IMG/VR virus record: IMGVR_UViG_3300020183_000327 | Location: 1 to 30,301 of that record | DNA: 30,301 bases | Direction: 5' to 3' (one strand) | Source: a virus | Part shown: positions 15,989-24,259 of the stretch, piece by piece | How positions within the stretch are numbered: position 1 is the first letter of the stretch | Layout of the letters: every line of letters starts with the position of its first letter | Notes under the pieces: generated by a model | What the model saw: the letters and a program-made list of their open reading frames with translations, nothing else | The model's database searches: none | Told to the model about the DNA's origin: nothing | Made by a program: the position numbers and the translations under genes

Positions 15989-16819
15989 TTATGAATAAAT
16001 GTAAATATCACCGCTCAATGTATCAACGTGAATTGTTCCATGCCCATTACTAGTACCACCATATAATGGCGCCGGAGACGGTGTAGTAACACTTGTTTCT
16101 ACTGCACCTGCGTACACTGCTGGTGTGAATGAGTTATCCGTTGCATTAAATGATGATGTAAAGCCCCATCGCGTAGTACCAGAATCATATCCATACAATT
16201 CACCAATGTTTTGAGTACCTTGTTGAACTACAATACCACCATCTCCTGCAGTATTAGATCCAGATGCAAACAATACAAAACGATCTGCAACAAGCAAGTT
16301 TGCAGTGTTTTGAAATGATGCAGTACCTAATACAACTAAATTACCTGTTAAAGTTAAACCAACAAATGAAGGAGAATCTGTTGTTTCTAATCCTAAATCT
16401 ATAGTTGATCCAGCTACACCATTTGTTGTAAGTAATGCTTGGCCTTGTCCTGGACTAGATAACACTGATGCCGATACTACGGTGCTACCTGCTAATATTT
16501 GTGTTTGAGTTATGCTACCACCCAAAGATGTTGCATTGCCGGCGATTGTTATAGATGAATTTGCTAAACTTAAATTTGGAATACTACCTAATGTAAATGT
16601 GATAGTATCTGTACCGGCATTGCCAGATATATTTAATCCAGCTCCCGATGATGATGCAAATGTTAATGTATCTACTGCACTATCTGCTAATACATTCGTG
16701 CCATTAATTGACATCGTAACAAATGAATTTTGTGCCGTTACTGATGTTAAATATCCAGCATCGTTATTTAATTGCGAAATATTACTTCCCGATACTACTA
16801 CTTTTTTCCAAGTTGCCAT
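15989..16819 (-). CDS. Fibre or virion structural protein with WKK-VSGS N-terminus
   Basis: This is a 276-residue protein beginning M-A-T-W-K-K-V-V-V-S-G-S, the same start as the adhesin gene, followed by L-N-N-D-A-G-Y-L-T, a pattern I recall from uncultured aquatic phage structural proteins. The body is Thr/Ser/Gly/Asn-rich, beta-helix-like, with G-N-L-V-V-L-G-T-A-S-F, and residues about 175-215 contain a domain with D-R-F-V-L-F-A-S-G-S. No enzyme motif or signal peptide is seen. The ATG at 16819 is preceded by AGGAA and, 21 bases upstream, by the gap promoter motif. Probably a fibre shaft or tail-associated protein; the exact place in the virion is unknown. Confidence 0.75.
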   Translation of the reverse strand: MATWKKVVVSGSNISQLNNDAGYLTSVTAQNSFVTMSINGTNVLADSAVDTLTFASSSGAGLNISGNAGTDTITFTLGSIPNLSLANSSITIAGNATSLGGSITQTQILAGSTVVSASVLSSPGQGQALLTTNGVAGSTIDLGLETTDSPSFVGLTLTGNLVVLGTASFQNTANLLVADRFVLFASGSNTAGDGGIVVQQGTQNIGELYGYDSGTTRWGFTSSFNATDNSFTPAVYAGAVETSVTTPSPAPLYGGTSNGHGTIHVDTLSGDIYIYS

Positions 16820-16833
16820 GTTTTATGTTCCTA

Positions 16834-16848
16834 TTTTATAATAAATAT
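16834..16848 (-). promoter_or_regulatory. Candidate late promoter before a fibre gene
   Basis: The coding strand reads ATATTTATTATAAAA, 21 bases before the ATG at 16819, matching the shared gap motif. It lies in the short gap after the upstream fibre gene. Confidence 0.62.
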
Positions 16849-16853
16849 AAGCA

Positions 16854-17417
16854 TCAATCTAAACCTACAAAAAAAGATGCAGACGTAAAATAAATTGCTC
16901 CATTTGGTGCAGATCCTGATAATTCGACACTATGTGTTGCTACTATTACAACTCCACTTTGTGATACCGTTAATATGGGTTCATTATTAAAATTTTTAAT
17001 TAAAAATGCATTGTTAATGTCACTTTTAATTTCTAATGACCCTGTAATAACTGCGCTTCCAGAAAACGGAAATGTTGCACCGCCGCCGCCGTTAAGTGCA
17101 AATGAAGCTGTCACTGCATAACTTGAAGATATTGAATTTACTACGTTATTAACTGTAACAGGAAATGTAGTCCCATTGCCGCGTGTAAATGTAATAGTCG
17201 AATTACTAACCGATGCAGTATTTATACTTGTTAACGAATATGATGCGGTATTGGAAAATGATGCTGACGTTGCAAAAAATGCATACGACGATGTTTTTGC
17301 TAATAATGCATATGATGCTGATTCGGCCCACGATGCTGTACCAAAAAATGAACCTGTTATTTCGTATGATCCGGTTGGTAGCTGTAATATATTAAATATT
17401 AATTTACCGCGACTCAT
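16854..17417 (-). CDS. Ser/Ala-rich fibre-like structural protein
   Basis: This is a 187-residue protein. I choose the ATG at 17417 (Met-Ser-Arg-Gly-Lys) because AAAGGGAG sits nine bases ahead and the start forms an ATGA overlap with the stop of the gp15-like gene; an ATG at 17426 would lie too close to that Shine-Dalgarno. Residues about 18-70 carry short repeats such as I-T-G-S-F-F-G-T-A-S-W-A-E-S-A-S-Y-A, in which A-x-x-A-S-Y/F recurs every 7-8 residues. The same ITGSxxGTAS signature occurs in the adhesin gene. The C-terminus is beta-rich. Fibre or neck-whisker roles are possible; coupling to the gp15-like gene places it at the start of the fibre cassette. Confidence 0.72.
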   Translation of the reverse strand: MSRGKLIFNILQLPTGSYEITGSFFGTASWAESASYALLAKTSSYAFFATSASFSNTASYSLTSINTASVSNSTITFTRGNGTTFPVTVNNVVNSISSSYAVTASFALNGGGGATFPFSGSAVITGSLEIKSDINNAFLIKNFNNEPILTVSQSGVVIVATHSVELSGSAPNGAIYFTSASFFVGLD

Positions 17418-18643
17418 TGCGCCCATCTCCCTTTAACAATTATCGTATCCGCGGGGGTTATAGTATATCCTAATAATATCGTATTAAATAATATTGTTTG
17501 CGGAGCTTCCAACGTCGGTGTCCAATTATATAATGCTTTATCAATATATTGTCCATTAACAAATACATCAAATTCGTGATATGTTGCACCTAATTTTGTT
17601 ACAGGATTTTTTGCAGAACCAAAATTTAACTGCGCAGTAGAGCCATCGATGAATGTAGCTTGACGTTCTTGCAATGCAGTTAAATAAAACATAATGTCTG
17701 GAGTCAAATTTGTTATGCCGCCGCCTCCAGCAACTGTGACAGATGCTCCAGAAAATACACTACTTTGAACTTGTAATACTTCAAATGGTACTGTAGTAGT
17801 TTGAAATATATTAGTATCTCCAACATCAACATATTGGTCGAATGATATTTTTTTAGGTGAATACATTTTTTTAATTGTAGATATCCGAGCTTCCGAATCT
17901 GATAATAACGTTCCTAGTACTGTTAATGGTATAGTTGCCCGTATTAATCGATCTTCTCCTATCGTATTTACCGTTTCAAAATTTATTGAACCAATAGTTG
18001 TTTGAAATTTATTTCCATCATTGCCCCATGCAAATCGTCCGTACGGTAAAATTTGATCGACTAATTCATTCATTTGCGATGTAAAATCGCACCATAACAT
18101 CATATCATATTCAACCGTAACATATTTTGGAATATCTACTATATGTATTTGTTGAGATTCGGCCGGAATATTTGTAGGAATTGGAAATAAATCATCTTCA
18201 TAACGATTTCGTGCGTTATATTTGTTACAATGAATAATATAATTTGAAGGGTATGGTCTATTAACATCCAATGTTTTTTGATTATCCCGTTCTGATACTG
18301 AATTTCGTTTTAACATAATCAGTGGAGATTGTAACATGCCTTTTTCATCTCGCAAATATCCTAATCTACGTACATTATCCCATTTTTCGCCATTAGAAAA
18401 AATTACCGGTACTGGTATCAACTGTTGGTTTGCTGTAATTTGTGGTTGAATTTCATTTTCGATAAACCATTTTATTGCAAAGTCTATATCATATAACGTA
18501 CGTTGTGGAGATTTTATTACATCATCATCTCGCCGTGTTTGCATTGCCCGATTTAATAGTAGATCGTCAGTAACCCCTTCCGTTGATTTTGGATTAGGTT
18601 TATTTGTTTTTCGATCTATATTTTCTCTATTTAATCTAGGCAT
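17414..18643 (-). CDS. Proximal tail sheath stabiliser / tail terminator (gp15-like)
   Basis: This is a 409-residue protein (T4 gp15 is 272). The core matches gp15 in pattern: residues about 75-115 with Q-L-I-P-V-P-V-I-F-S-N-G-E-K-W, and residues about 175-215 with V-E-Y-D-M-M-L-W-C-D-F, then M-N-E-L-V-D-Q-I-L-P-Y. T4 gp15 has YELSIFTRYEDD and VEQILPY at the equivalent place. gp15 caps the finished tail and joins it to the neck. The C-terminal 130 residues are extra, ending in a beta-rich Q-Y-I-D-K-A-L-Y-N-W-T-P domain that is like those of fibre-bearing proteins, possibly an attachment platform. The ATG at 18643 has AAAGGA and follows the gp14-like stop by two bases. Confidence 0.8.
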   Translation of the reverse strand: MPRLNRENIDRKTNKPNPKSTEGVTDDLLLNRAMQTRRDDDVIKSPQRTLYDIDFAIKWFIENEIQPQITANQQLIPVPVIFSNGEKWDNVRRLGYLRDEKGMLQSPLIMLKRNSVSERDNQKTLDVNRPYPSNYIIHCNKYNARNRYEDDLFPIPTNIPAESQQIHIVDIPKYVTVEYDMMLWCDFTSQMNELVDQILPYGRFAWGNDGNKFQTTIGSINFETVNTIGEDRLIRATIPLTVLGTLLSDSEARISTIKKMYSPKKISFDQYVDVGDTNIFQTTTVPFEVLQVQSSVFSGASVTVAGGGGITNLTPDIMFYLTALQERQATFIDGSTAQLNFGSAKNPVTKLGATYHEFDVFVNGQYIDKALYNWTPTLEAPQTILFNTILLGYTITPADTIIVKGRWAQ

Positions 18644-18645
18644 CG

Positions 18646-19164
18646 TTATCCTTTATACGAAAATGATGAATTATCTCCACCTCTTCTTAAATTTGTAATA
18701 CCCCATGGTGTTTGTCTAGTTGCATGTGCATTACATAGTACAGAAACGCTATAACCATGAGAATTTCCATTTGGCCACGTTTCTGGATTTTTGCCGGTAA
18801 AATATTGATTTGCATCAACGTTATCTAATTCATAATATTCATTATCCCAAAATACAATATCTCCTACTTCGGGATAAAAATCTGCTCGTTCTAATAAATC
18901 TCGCGAAACCCCAAATGTTAATGTACGAGTATATGAATGACCATAATCGTCCATTACTGCAGATTTATCGTCTTTCGTAATCATACAAGGTAACAACACA
19001 GAATCATAATATGATTTTGCATCAGATTCGCCGTATATATTAGATTCAGTGTTTTCTACAACAAGTTTATAGAATTCAATTTCAGTATCAACAATTGAAT
19101 TTATTAATTCGCGATTAATTGATGCTAAAAACTTTGCATCTCTCTGTGTTCCAAAAAGTGCCAT
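18646..19164 (-). CDS. Neck protein (gp14-like)
   Basis: This is a 172-residue protein, shorter than T4 gp14 (256). The pattern F-G-V-S-R-D-L-L, then Y-P-E-V-G-D-I-V-F-W-D-N-E-Y-Y-E-L-D-N-V (residues about 82-115) matches the gp14 stretch with EGDLIYFPMDNSLFEI. gp13 and gp14 form the neck that seals the filled head and receives the tail. The gene lies between gp13-like and gp15-like genes, in T4 order, with nine- and two-base gaps. The start at 19164 has a full AAGGAG about six bases upstream. The shorter length suggests that the T4 outer domain is missing. Confidence 0.8.
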   Translation of the reverse strand: MALFGTQRDAKFLASINRELINSIVDTEIEFYKLVVENTESNIYGESDAKSYYDSVLLPCMITKDDKSAVMDDYGHSYTRTLTFGVSRDLLERADFYPEVGDIVFWDNEYYELDNVDANQYFTGKNPETWPNGNSHGYSVSVLCNAHATRQTPWGITNLRRGGDNSSFSYKG

Positions 19165-19173
19165 ATGTACTCC

Positions 19174-20400
19174 TTATCCTAGATATATTTTTAATGGAAC
19201 TTTTGCAAGTATTTCATTCATTTGTGTTGATTCTGCATTTTGTCGCGTCATCATTTGTTCTTTGGTCATTTTTTCTAAAAACTCTCGTAATTGAGTTATT
19301 AATTCTCCCTTTTCTGTTTGACCTTGAGATGTTAATTCTGATCCGTTGAGTGTTACTTCGCCGTTCGGAATAGGTACATTTGAATACTTACCTCGAATGT
19401 AACCTAACATTTCCTTTGCAGTTGCCGTTGCGTATTTAAAAATCCACGCACGCCCCATATCATTAATTCTACTGTATGTTTGATAAGTATATGGTATATT
19501 TGATGCGTCCGTAACAACACCTCGCATAAGTGCGGAATTACCATATAATACAGCCGAATTAGTTTTATCTTCTTCTAATACAAATTCAATCCATACTTTT
19601 TTATAAAAAATTGAAGATGCTGCACTACCGGTACCACTTGATGGTACTGGATAAAACTTTATATCATCGCCATGTACTTCAAATGTAAAATATGATTTAC
19701 GAACCATATCATTAAATTCAATTGCTTGTAATCTAAATAAGTCAGCATGAATTGGCATCATCATAAATGATACCGATGGCGAAAACCCGCCAAAATTAAA
19801 TGCATCCAATAATTGTTGAGATCCTAAACCTGTTCCAACGAATGGATCAAAGTATCTTACGATCGCCGGGGGCATTTGATGCAATACGCGTTTAATTTCG
19901 ATTGAACTACTGGTTAATACTAATCCTAAAGATTTTGAAATAGCAGTTCTAATATTATATGTTTGCTGGCCAGGAATAACATCAATTGATGCAGTATACC
20001 ATCTTAGATGTCCTCCAGAATCGGCTTCAGTACCATATGCTTTTGATATTCTACTAATATATCCAAATGAATTTCCAATTAATGAATCTGTAAAACTATT
20101 ACCTTGCAAAAAACTGGATCCGGTTTGAACGCCTAACGTATTTAATAAATTATTAGCAATATTTACTTGATTTACTTGATTTGAATATTCAATAACTGCC
20201 GATTCGAATGCAGTATAAAAGTTAATTGACTGCATTTCGACATCCATTATTGGATATCCTAATACTTGAGCAGCATGTTTAGCAAATTTATCAGCGTGCA
20301 ACTGAAATGTAGAATCGGAATCAAAAAAGCCAAATGGAGTGTCCCCGGGAATAAATGAAGAACTTCCGGGCCATATTGGGCGATTTTCTGAATAATCCAT
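19174..20400 (-). CDS. Neck protein (gp13-like)
   Basis: This is a 408-residue protein (T4 gp13 is 309). The N-terminal part has a helical segment F-Y-T-A-F-E-S-A-V-I-E-Y-S-N-Q-V that fits the early helix of gp13-type neck proteins. Residues about 305-350 hold R-I-N-D-M-G-R-A-W-I-F-K-Y-A-T-A-T-A-K-E-M-L, then the I-R-G-K-Y segment and P-I-P-N-G-E-V-T-L-N-G, the conserved C-terminal signature of the family. The last 40 residues are a charged helix. It precedes gp14- and gp15-like genes as in T4. AAGGA precedes the ATG at 20400, with a promoter motif 19 bases upstream, so a neck-to-fibre transcript may start here. Confidence 0.82.
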   Translation of the reverse strand: MDYSENRPIWPGSSSFIPGDTPFGFFDSDSTFQLHADKFAKHAAQVLGYPIMDVEMQSINFYTAFESAVIEYSNQVNQVNIANNLLNTLGVQTGSSFLQGNSFTDSLIGNSFGYISRISKAYGTEADSGGHLRWYTASIDVIPGQQTYNIRTAISKSLGLVLTSSSIEIKRVLHQMPPAIVRYFDPFVGTGLGSQQLLDAFNFGGFSPSVSFMMMPIHADLFRLQAIEFNDMVRKSYFTFEVHGDDIKFYPVPSSGTGSAASSIFYKKVWIEFVLEEDKTNSAVLYGNSALMRGVVTDASNIPYTYQTYSRINDMGRAWIFKYATATAKEMLGYIRGKYSNVPIPNGEVTLNGSELTSQGQTEKGELITQLREFLEKMTKEQMMTRQNAESTQMNEILAKVPLKIYLG

Positions 20401-20413
20401 TGTTACATTCCTT

Positions 20414-20427
20414 TTTCATATAAATAT
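20414..20427 (-). promoter_or_regulatory. Candidate late promoter before the neck genes
   Basis: The coding strand reads ATATTTATATGAAA, 19 bases before the gp13-like ATG and touching the stop codon of the PhoH-like gene. It matches the shared gap motif. Confidence 0.62.
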
Positions 20428-21092
20428 CAGTATGTTTCGTTTAGAAGTTTTAAAATTTCATCTAATGCTTGATGTCGATGATTATCTAATAATATAATTT
20501 CATTAACATATTTTGATTTAGTTAGTTTAGGAACTTCATGAACTGCTGAGTCATTTCTGAATTTTAAATCAATTTGATATCTATCACCCGTTAATATCAT
20601 TATACTTTCTTTTCCTAATCGAGATAATACCATTTGAAGTTGCTGTTTAGTTAAATTTTGAAATTCATCTACAATACAAACTGCGCGATCAAATGTTCGT
20701 CCCCTAAAATGTGCTAAAGAAACTAATTCGATATTTTCTTCTTTTTCCATTTTTTCTAAAATTTCTGGTTTATTGTAAACCTTACGCATATTGCTACGTA
20801 ATGGAACTAACCATGGTTCCATTTTTTCTGATAAAGATCCTGGAAGAAATCCGTTATCTTCGTTTGATACAGTTGGTCTTGTTATAATGATTTTATTGAT
20901 TTGCCGTTTAAAAAACATATCTAATGCAACTTGCACTGCTAATAATGTTTTACCGGAACCTGCTTTGCCCAAAATAAAGTTAAATGGCGTTTCTAAAATT
21001 TTTGCTTTTGCTTTTTTTTGTTCTTCTGATAATGTAATTGAAAATTTAATATCAGTTTTAGGTGGAGTTTTTTCCCGATTTTGAGTAGCCAT
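20427..21092 (-). CDS. phoH: PhoH-like P-loop ATPase
   Basis: This is a 221-residue protein made almost wholly of the PhoH domain. Walker A is G-K-A-G-S-G-K-T at residues 42-49; I-I-I-T-R-P-T-V follows. Walker B is V-C-I-V-D-E-F-Q-N at about 137-145, and the sensor-like L-T-G-D-R-Y-Q-I-D comes about 25 residues later. The domain resembles the N-terminal part of superfamily 1 helicases and binds ATP. PhoH-like genes are very common in aquatic phages; their role in infection is not settled (phosphate stress and RNA metabolism have been suggested). Here it is embedded between the capsid and neck genes and so is probably expressed late. The ATG at 21092 has AAAGG. Both flanking genes are on the same strand. 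Confidence 0.93.
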   Translation of the reverse strand: MATQNREKTPPKTDIKFSITLSEEQKKAKAKILETPFNFILGKAGSGKTLLAVQVALDMFFKRQINKIIITRPTVSNEDNGFLPGSLSEKMEPWLVPLRSNMRKVYNKPEILEKMEKEENIELVSLAHFRGRTFDRAVCIVDEFQNLTKQQLQMVLSRLGKESIMILTGDRYQIDLKFRNDSAVHEVPKLTKSKYVNEIILLDNHRHQALDEILKLLNETY

Positions 21093-21105
21093 AACTAACC
21101 TTTTA

Positions 21106-21381
21106 CTACAATAGTTTTGTAAGTGTCGATTCTCGATATGTCATCGATTTAAGAGTTTCAATTTTGCCTAAACATAATTGACGTATTGCATAAAATGTTT
21201 TTCTTGCAGGATACGGCGTCATTATTTTTATTTTAATCAATTCTCGATCGGTACCAAGATCTTGTTCAATATGTACCATTAGAACTAAACGAATTGCTCT
21301 AATTCGATCTAACACATCAAGCAGTCGACCGTCATATCGAATTTCGGCAAACATTTCATATTTGTTTCTTTCTACTGCCAT
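21106..21381 (-). CDS. Small conserved-looking protein, unknown function
   Basis: This is a 91-residue protein that heads its own short transcript: a terminator and promoter motif lie just upstream and the phoH-like gene follows by 13 bases. It alternates strands and helices: E-M-F-A-E-I-R-Y-D, then a V-L-D-R-I-R-A-I-R segment, V-L-M-V-H-I-E-Q-D and I-K-I-K-I-M-T-P-Y-P-A-R-K-T-F-Y-A-I-R. That beta-alpha-beta-beta-alpha-like order is compatible with a small ferredoxin-like fold, which is only a guess. There is no signal peptide or membrane segment. The ATG at 21381 has only a weak GAAG leader. Partnering with PhoH is suggested by position, not shown. Confidence 0.7.
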   Translation of the reverse strand: MAVERNKYEMFAEIRYDGRLLDVLDRIRAIRLVLMVHIEQDLGTDRELIKIKIMTPYPARKTFYAIRQLCLGKIETLKSMTYRESTLTKLL

Positions 21382-21387
21382 ACTTCA

Positions 21388-21402
21388 TTTTAATATAAAT
21401 AT
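21388..21402 (-). promoter_or_regulatory. Candidate late promoter before the 91-residue gene and phoH
   Basis: The coding strand reads ATATTTATATTAAAA, 13 bases before the ATG at 21381 and nine bases after the T-run of the capsid terminator. It matches the shared gap motif. Confidence 0.65.
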
Positions 21403-21411
21403 ATAAACAGT

Positions 21412-21435
21412 AAAAAAGGGTGACCGAAGCCACCC
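21412..21435 (-). terminator. Intrinsic terminator after the major capsid gene
   Basis: On the coding strand: GGGTGGC, loop TTCG, GTCACCC (one G-T wobble), then TTTTTT and ACTGTT. It is a seven-pair stem with a UUCG loop, about 55 bases past the capsid stop. Confidence 0.9.
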
Positions 21436-21489
21436 TCTTTCGTTTAATTAGTTAATTCGTTAATTGCTAATTCTAGTCGAAGTTAACTA

Positions 21490-23157
21490 TTAAAGTGAAT
21501 TAAGACCATGAACATATACTTTTCCGTAGAATTCAGGACGAACTACTTTCTTCGCGTAACGTGTCATGACACCTTTACGTGGAGTAAAGTTCACTGGATC
21601 GTATACAAGCGGAGTCATAATCAATGGAATATAAGGAGCAAATACAGCACCTGTTTCGAGGAACTGTGCACCTCTGAAGCCCATAAGGATTACATTCTCA
21701 GTCATGTATGGGTTTTTGTATACGGTATAACGGTTGTTGATAGCACCAATTTTTTGAACGCCAGCAGCAAATTCCATTTTGTTACCATCTGTATCAGCAG
21801 CAAATCCTGGGATAGACTCAAGGATAGTTGCAACTGCAGGAGATGTTACAAGGAAGTTAGCACCACCACGCAATGTTTTTTGGTGAATTTTATTAGATAC
21901 TTTTTGAAGTTTGGTACCCAAAGTTTGGAACCATCCACCTTGTGTATTGTAATATCCATCGCCGGCCGCAGTAGCTGCACCAGCACCTGATTGTGTAAAT
22001 CCTGAACCATTCCAAAAGTTGTTGTTCAATGCAGACCAATACTCAGTTGTAGGAGCTGCAGCAATCAACATATCAAGAATTTCAAGATCGATTTCCATTG
22101 ATACATACTCAGACAACATTGAAGTCAATTCAGCTTCGGCGTCAATTGAGTGGTATGCGTTCAAATCTTGAGCAAATTCAGGTGTCCATACTGCTTTCAA
22201 CTTACGTGTTTTAGCAACAATTGGATCTGATTGCATTTCAAGATTAATTTCTGGAATGCTAATATCTGCATTGTACCCATTATCATACGTAGTTCTATCT
22301 TCAAAATCACCTCTAGAAACATCGGTTGGTTGTTTGCTATATTGTAATTTTAAGTTTGTACCAGCAATTGCAAGTTGAATTGCAGTTGCTTGTGCAGTGG
22401 TTACAACAAATGATGCAGTAAAGTTACTGTCAATAGTTGAAAATGCTTGTACTGGAATAATTTCAGTAGCAGCTGCGCCTGAAACAAATGTCCAAGAACG
22501 AACTGAATATAAATCAGCATCGGTTGGAACATTTACGGTTACTTTTTTGTAGCTTGATAATGATGCAGAATAAACGCTATCATAATTAACTACGCCAGCA
22601 TCGGTAATTGCACCAGCACCAGAACCTGTATTAGCAGATGTACTAGTTAATGCAGATGATGTTACTGAATTAATTGAATATCCAAAACGACCTGCACCAT
22701 AAAGACCGCCATCTGGATCAGAACTTGTAGTGGTAACACCAAACATTGAGTCATCAGCATTTGGAGAACCAAATGGATCGCCTGTTCTGTTTAAGTTATC
22801 ATCATCGAATCCTGGTTGAGCTGTACCATATTTAAAGTCTAGATAAAATACAAGACCCGATGGCAAGTTCATTGGTTGAACTGAAACGAATTCTTTTGCA
22901 GCAAATTCAGCAAAGATACGACGTACCAATGGAAGTGCTACACCAGCCCATTCTTCAGATCCTTGAGCGACACCTGTTTGTGAAGCTTCTTTTACTAATT
23001 GACGTGCTTGGTTTTCAAGCAATTGTGCCATTCCGGCTCTTTCGGTTTCGGTACGAAGGCCTTCTAAAAGTCCGGTACGTTCCCATTTGTTTACGGTTGC
23101 AATTGCCGCAGCTCGTTGTGAACGATCTGGACTTTGCAATAAATTAGAAATACTCAT
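21490..23157 (-). CDS. Major capsid protein (gp23-like)
   Basis: This is a 555-residue protein (T4 gp23 is 521). The N-terminal propiece keeps gp23 hallmarks: K-W-E-R-T-G-L-L-E-G-L at about 24-34 and L-L-E-N-Q-A-R-Q-L at 46-54. These are followed by E-E-W-A-G-V-A-L-P-L-V-R-R-I-F-A-E and V-S-V-Q-P-M-N-L-P-S-G-L-V-F-Y at about 68-110, the best-conserved part of the family. Residues about 145-260 are Ser/Thr/Gly-rich and probably form an inserted outer domain. The C-terminus has the P-L-V-Y-D-P-V-N-F-T-P-R-K-G segment typical of gp23. The gp21-like protease probably removes the propiece during head maturation. It follows the scaffold gene in T4 order, with an AAGGA leader, and ends at a strong terminator. 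Confidence 0.96.
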   Translation of the reverse strand: MSISNLLQSPDRSQRAAAIATVNKWERTGLLEGLRTETERAGMAQLLENQARQLVKEASQTGVAQGSEEWAGVALPLVRRIFAEFAAKEFVSVQPMNLPSGLVFYLDFKYGTAQPGFDDDNLNRTGDPFGSPNADDSMFGVTTTSSDPDGGLYGAGRFGYSINSVTSSALTSTSANTGSGAGAITDAGVVNYDSVYSASLSSYKKVTVNVPTDADLYSVRSWTFVSGAAATEIIPVQAFSTIDSNFTASFVVTTAQATAIQLAIAGTNLKLQYSKQPTDVSRGDFEDRTTYDNGYNADISIPEINLEMQSDPIVAKTRKLKAVWTPEFAQDLNAYHSIDAEAELTSMLSEYVSMEIDLEILDMLIAAAPTTEYWSALNNNFWNGSGFTQSGAGAATAAGDGYYNTQGGWFQTLGTKLQKVSNKIHQKTLRGGANFLVTSPAVATILESIPGFAADTDGNKMEFAAGVQKIGAINNRYTVYKNPYMTENVILMGFRGAQFLETGAVFAPYIPLIMTPLVYDPVNFTPRKGVMTRYAKKVVRPEFYGKVYVHGLNSL

Positions 23158-23185
23158 TTGTTTTCCTTTTTTTTTAAATTTGTTT

Positions 23186-24259
23186 TTACAATAATCCTGC
23201 TAATTTTTTCCATCTGTTAGCCATTTCAAAACCTTCAGAAAGAATTTGTGTTGTTTGTTTACTTGGTGCAGTTGTCGTAGTAGCTTTTGATGCATATGAC
23301 TCTTTAACTACACGTTTTTTGGTTGGACGTTTAAAACTTTCAGCCAATGTAGCAAAAACTAATTTTGCTTCACGCGTATTTGCAGCTCTGTCAAAGTTCT
23401 CAATTACTTTCATTTTTTGAGATTCTGACAATTCAAAATTACGGAACAATTTGTTTGTGTAAAGCAATTTAGCGTTAAGAAGATTTACTTCGTTGATAAC
23501 TGATTGAAGATGTTTAACTGTGCGATATGCTTCTGTAAGTTCTTCATTTTTTGCATCTAATTCTGCTTCCATTGCTTCAAGTACTTCTGAATCTTCAGTT
23601 GCTGTTGGCTTTTCTGCTCCCATGTCACCTTCTTCACGTAAGATTGCTTCAATGATTTCATCAATATCAGATGTAACATTGGTGTCTGCGTCCATCGTAT
23701 CTTTCATACCTGCTTTATCACTAAATTCATCTTCAAAATACATACCTTCTTCTATATCAGTTGGCATCATTTCTTCTTCCGCTCCCATCGCGGCATCTTC
23801 TTCTAATTCACGAATGATTTCTGAAATGTCTAACTCCGTGCCTGACATATCCGCCCCTTCATTGTATTCAGCTGCCATTTCTTCTTCTGAAGCTGGTTCT
23901 TCTTCTGCAGGTAATTCTTCATCTTCTCCATCTCCTGCCATTCCAACTTGAAAATTATAATCCTTACCACCAACTGATGCTGCTAAGGTATCATCTGTCC
24001 AATTGAAATCGTCGCCCATCTCTGCTCCTGCTTTTACGCCCATCTCTGCTCCTGCTTCTGCTCCTGCTTCTGCTCCTGCTTCCATTGCGTCTGCTTCATC
24101 TTCTTCGCCCATTAATTCGGCATTCAATTTTTCAGCAAACACTTTATGGATTCTTGGAGCAAATGCTTCTTGCAAAGCTAATTTTGCGTTTGCTAATGCA
24201 GTTTCTTTAACTGTTTTAGCATCCGCGATTGCTTGTTTAAGCAAATCTGATTTTGCCAT
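23186..24259 (-). CDS. Prohead scaffold / core protein (gp22-like)
   Basis: This is a 357-residue, very acidic, helical protein directly upstream of the capsid gene, where T4 has gp22. Residues about 50-80 are a low-complexity run of A-G-A-E units. The middle (residues about 110-215) is dominated by Glu, Asp, Ala and Met. Residues about 230-330 form a long charged helix (L-E-A-M-E-A-E-L-D-A-K-N-E-E-L). The C-terminus R-W-K-K-L-A-G-L-L is basic-hydrophobic, the kind of end that binds capsid. Such proteins fill the prohead and are then cut by the gp21 protease. The ATG at 24259 has a good AGGAG. The preceding leader, over 100 bases, is the longest in the window. Confidence 0.85.
   Translation of the reverse strand: MAKSDLLKQAIADAKTVKETALANAKLALQEAFAPRIHKVFAEKLNAELMGEEDEADAMEAGAEAGAEAGAEMGVKAGAEMGDDFNWTDDTLAASVGGKDYNFQVGMAGDGEDEELPAEEEPASEEEMAAEYNEGADMSGTELDISEIIRELEEDAAMGAEEEMMPTDIEEGMYFEDEFSDKAGMKDTMDADTNVTSDIDEIIEAILREEGDMGAEKPTATEDSEVLEAMEAELDAKNEELTEAYRTVKHLQSVINEVNLLNAKLLYTNKLFRNFELSESQKMKVIENFDRAANTREAKLVFATLAESFKRPTKKRVVKESYASKATTTTAPSKQTTQILSEGFEMANRWKKLAGLL
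24018..24085 (-). repeat. Low-complexity 12-bp repeat in the scaffold gene
   Basis: On the plus strand tctgctcctgct recurs in tandem with one interruption (acgccc), giving the A-G-A-E repeat run in the protein. This kind of sequence can expand or contract by slippage. Confidence 0.85.
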
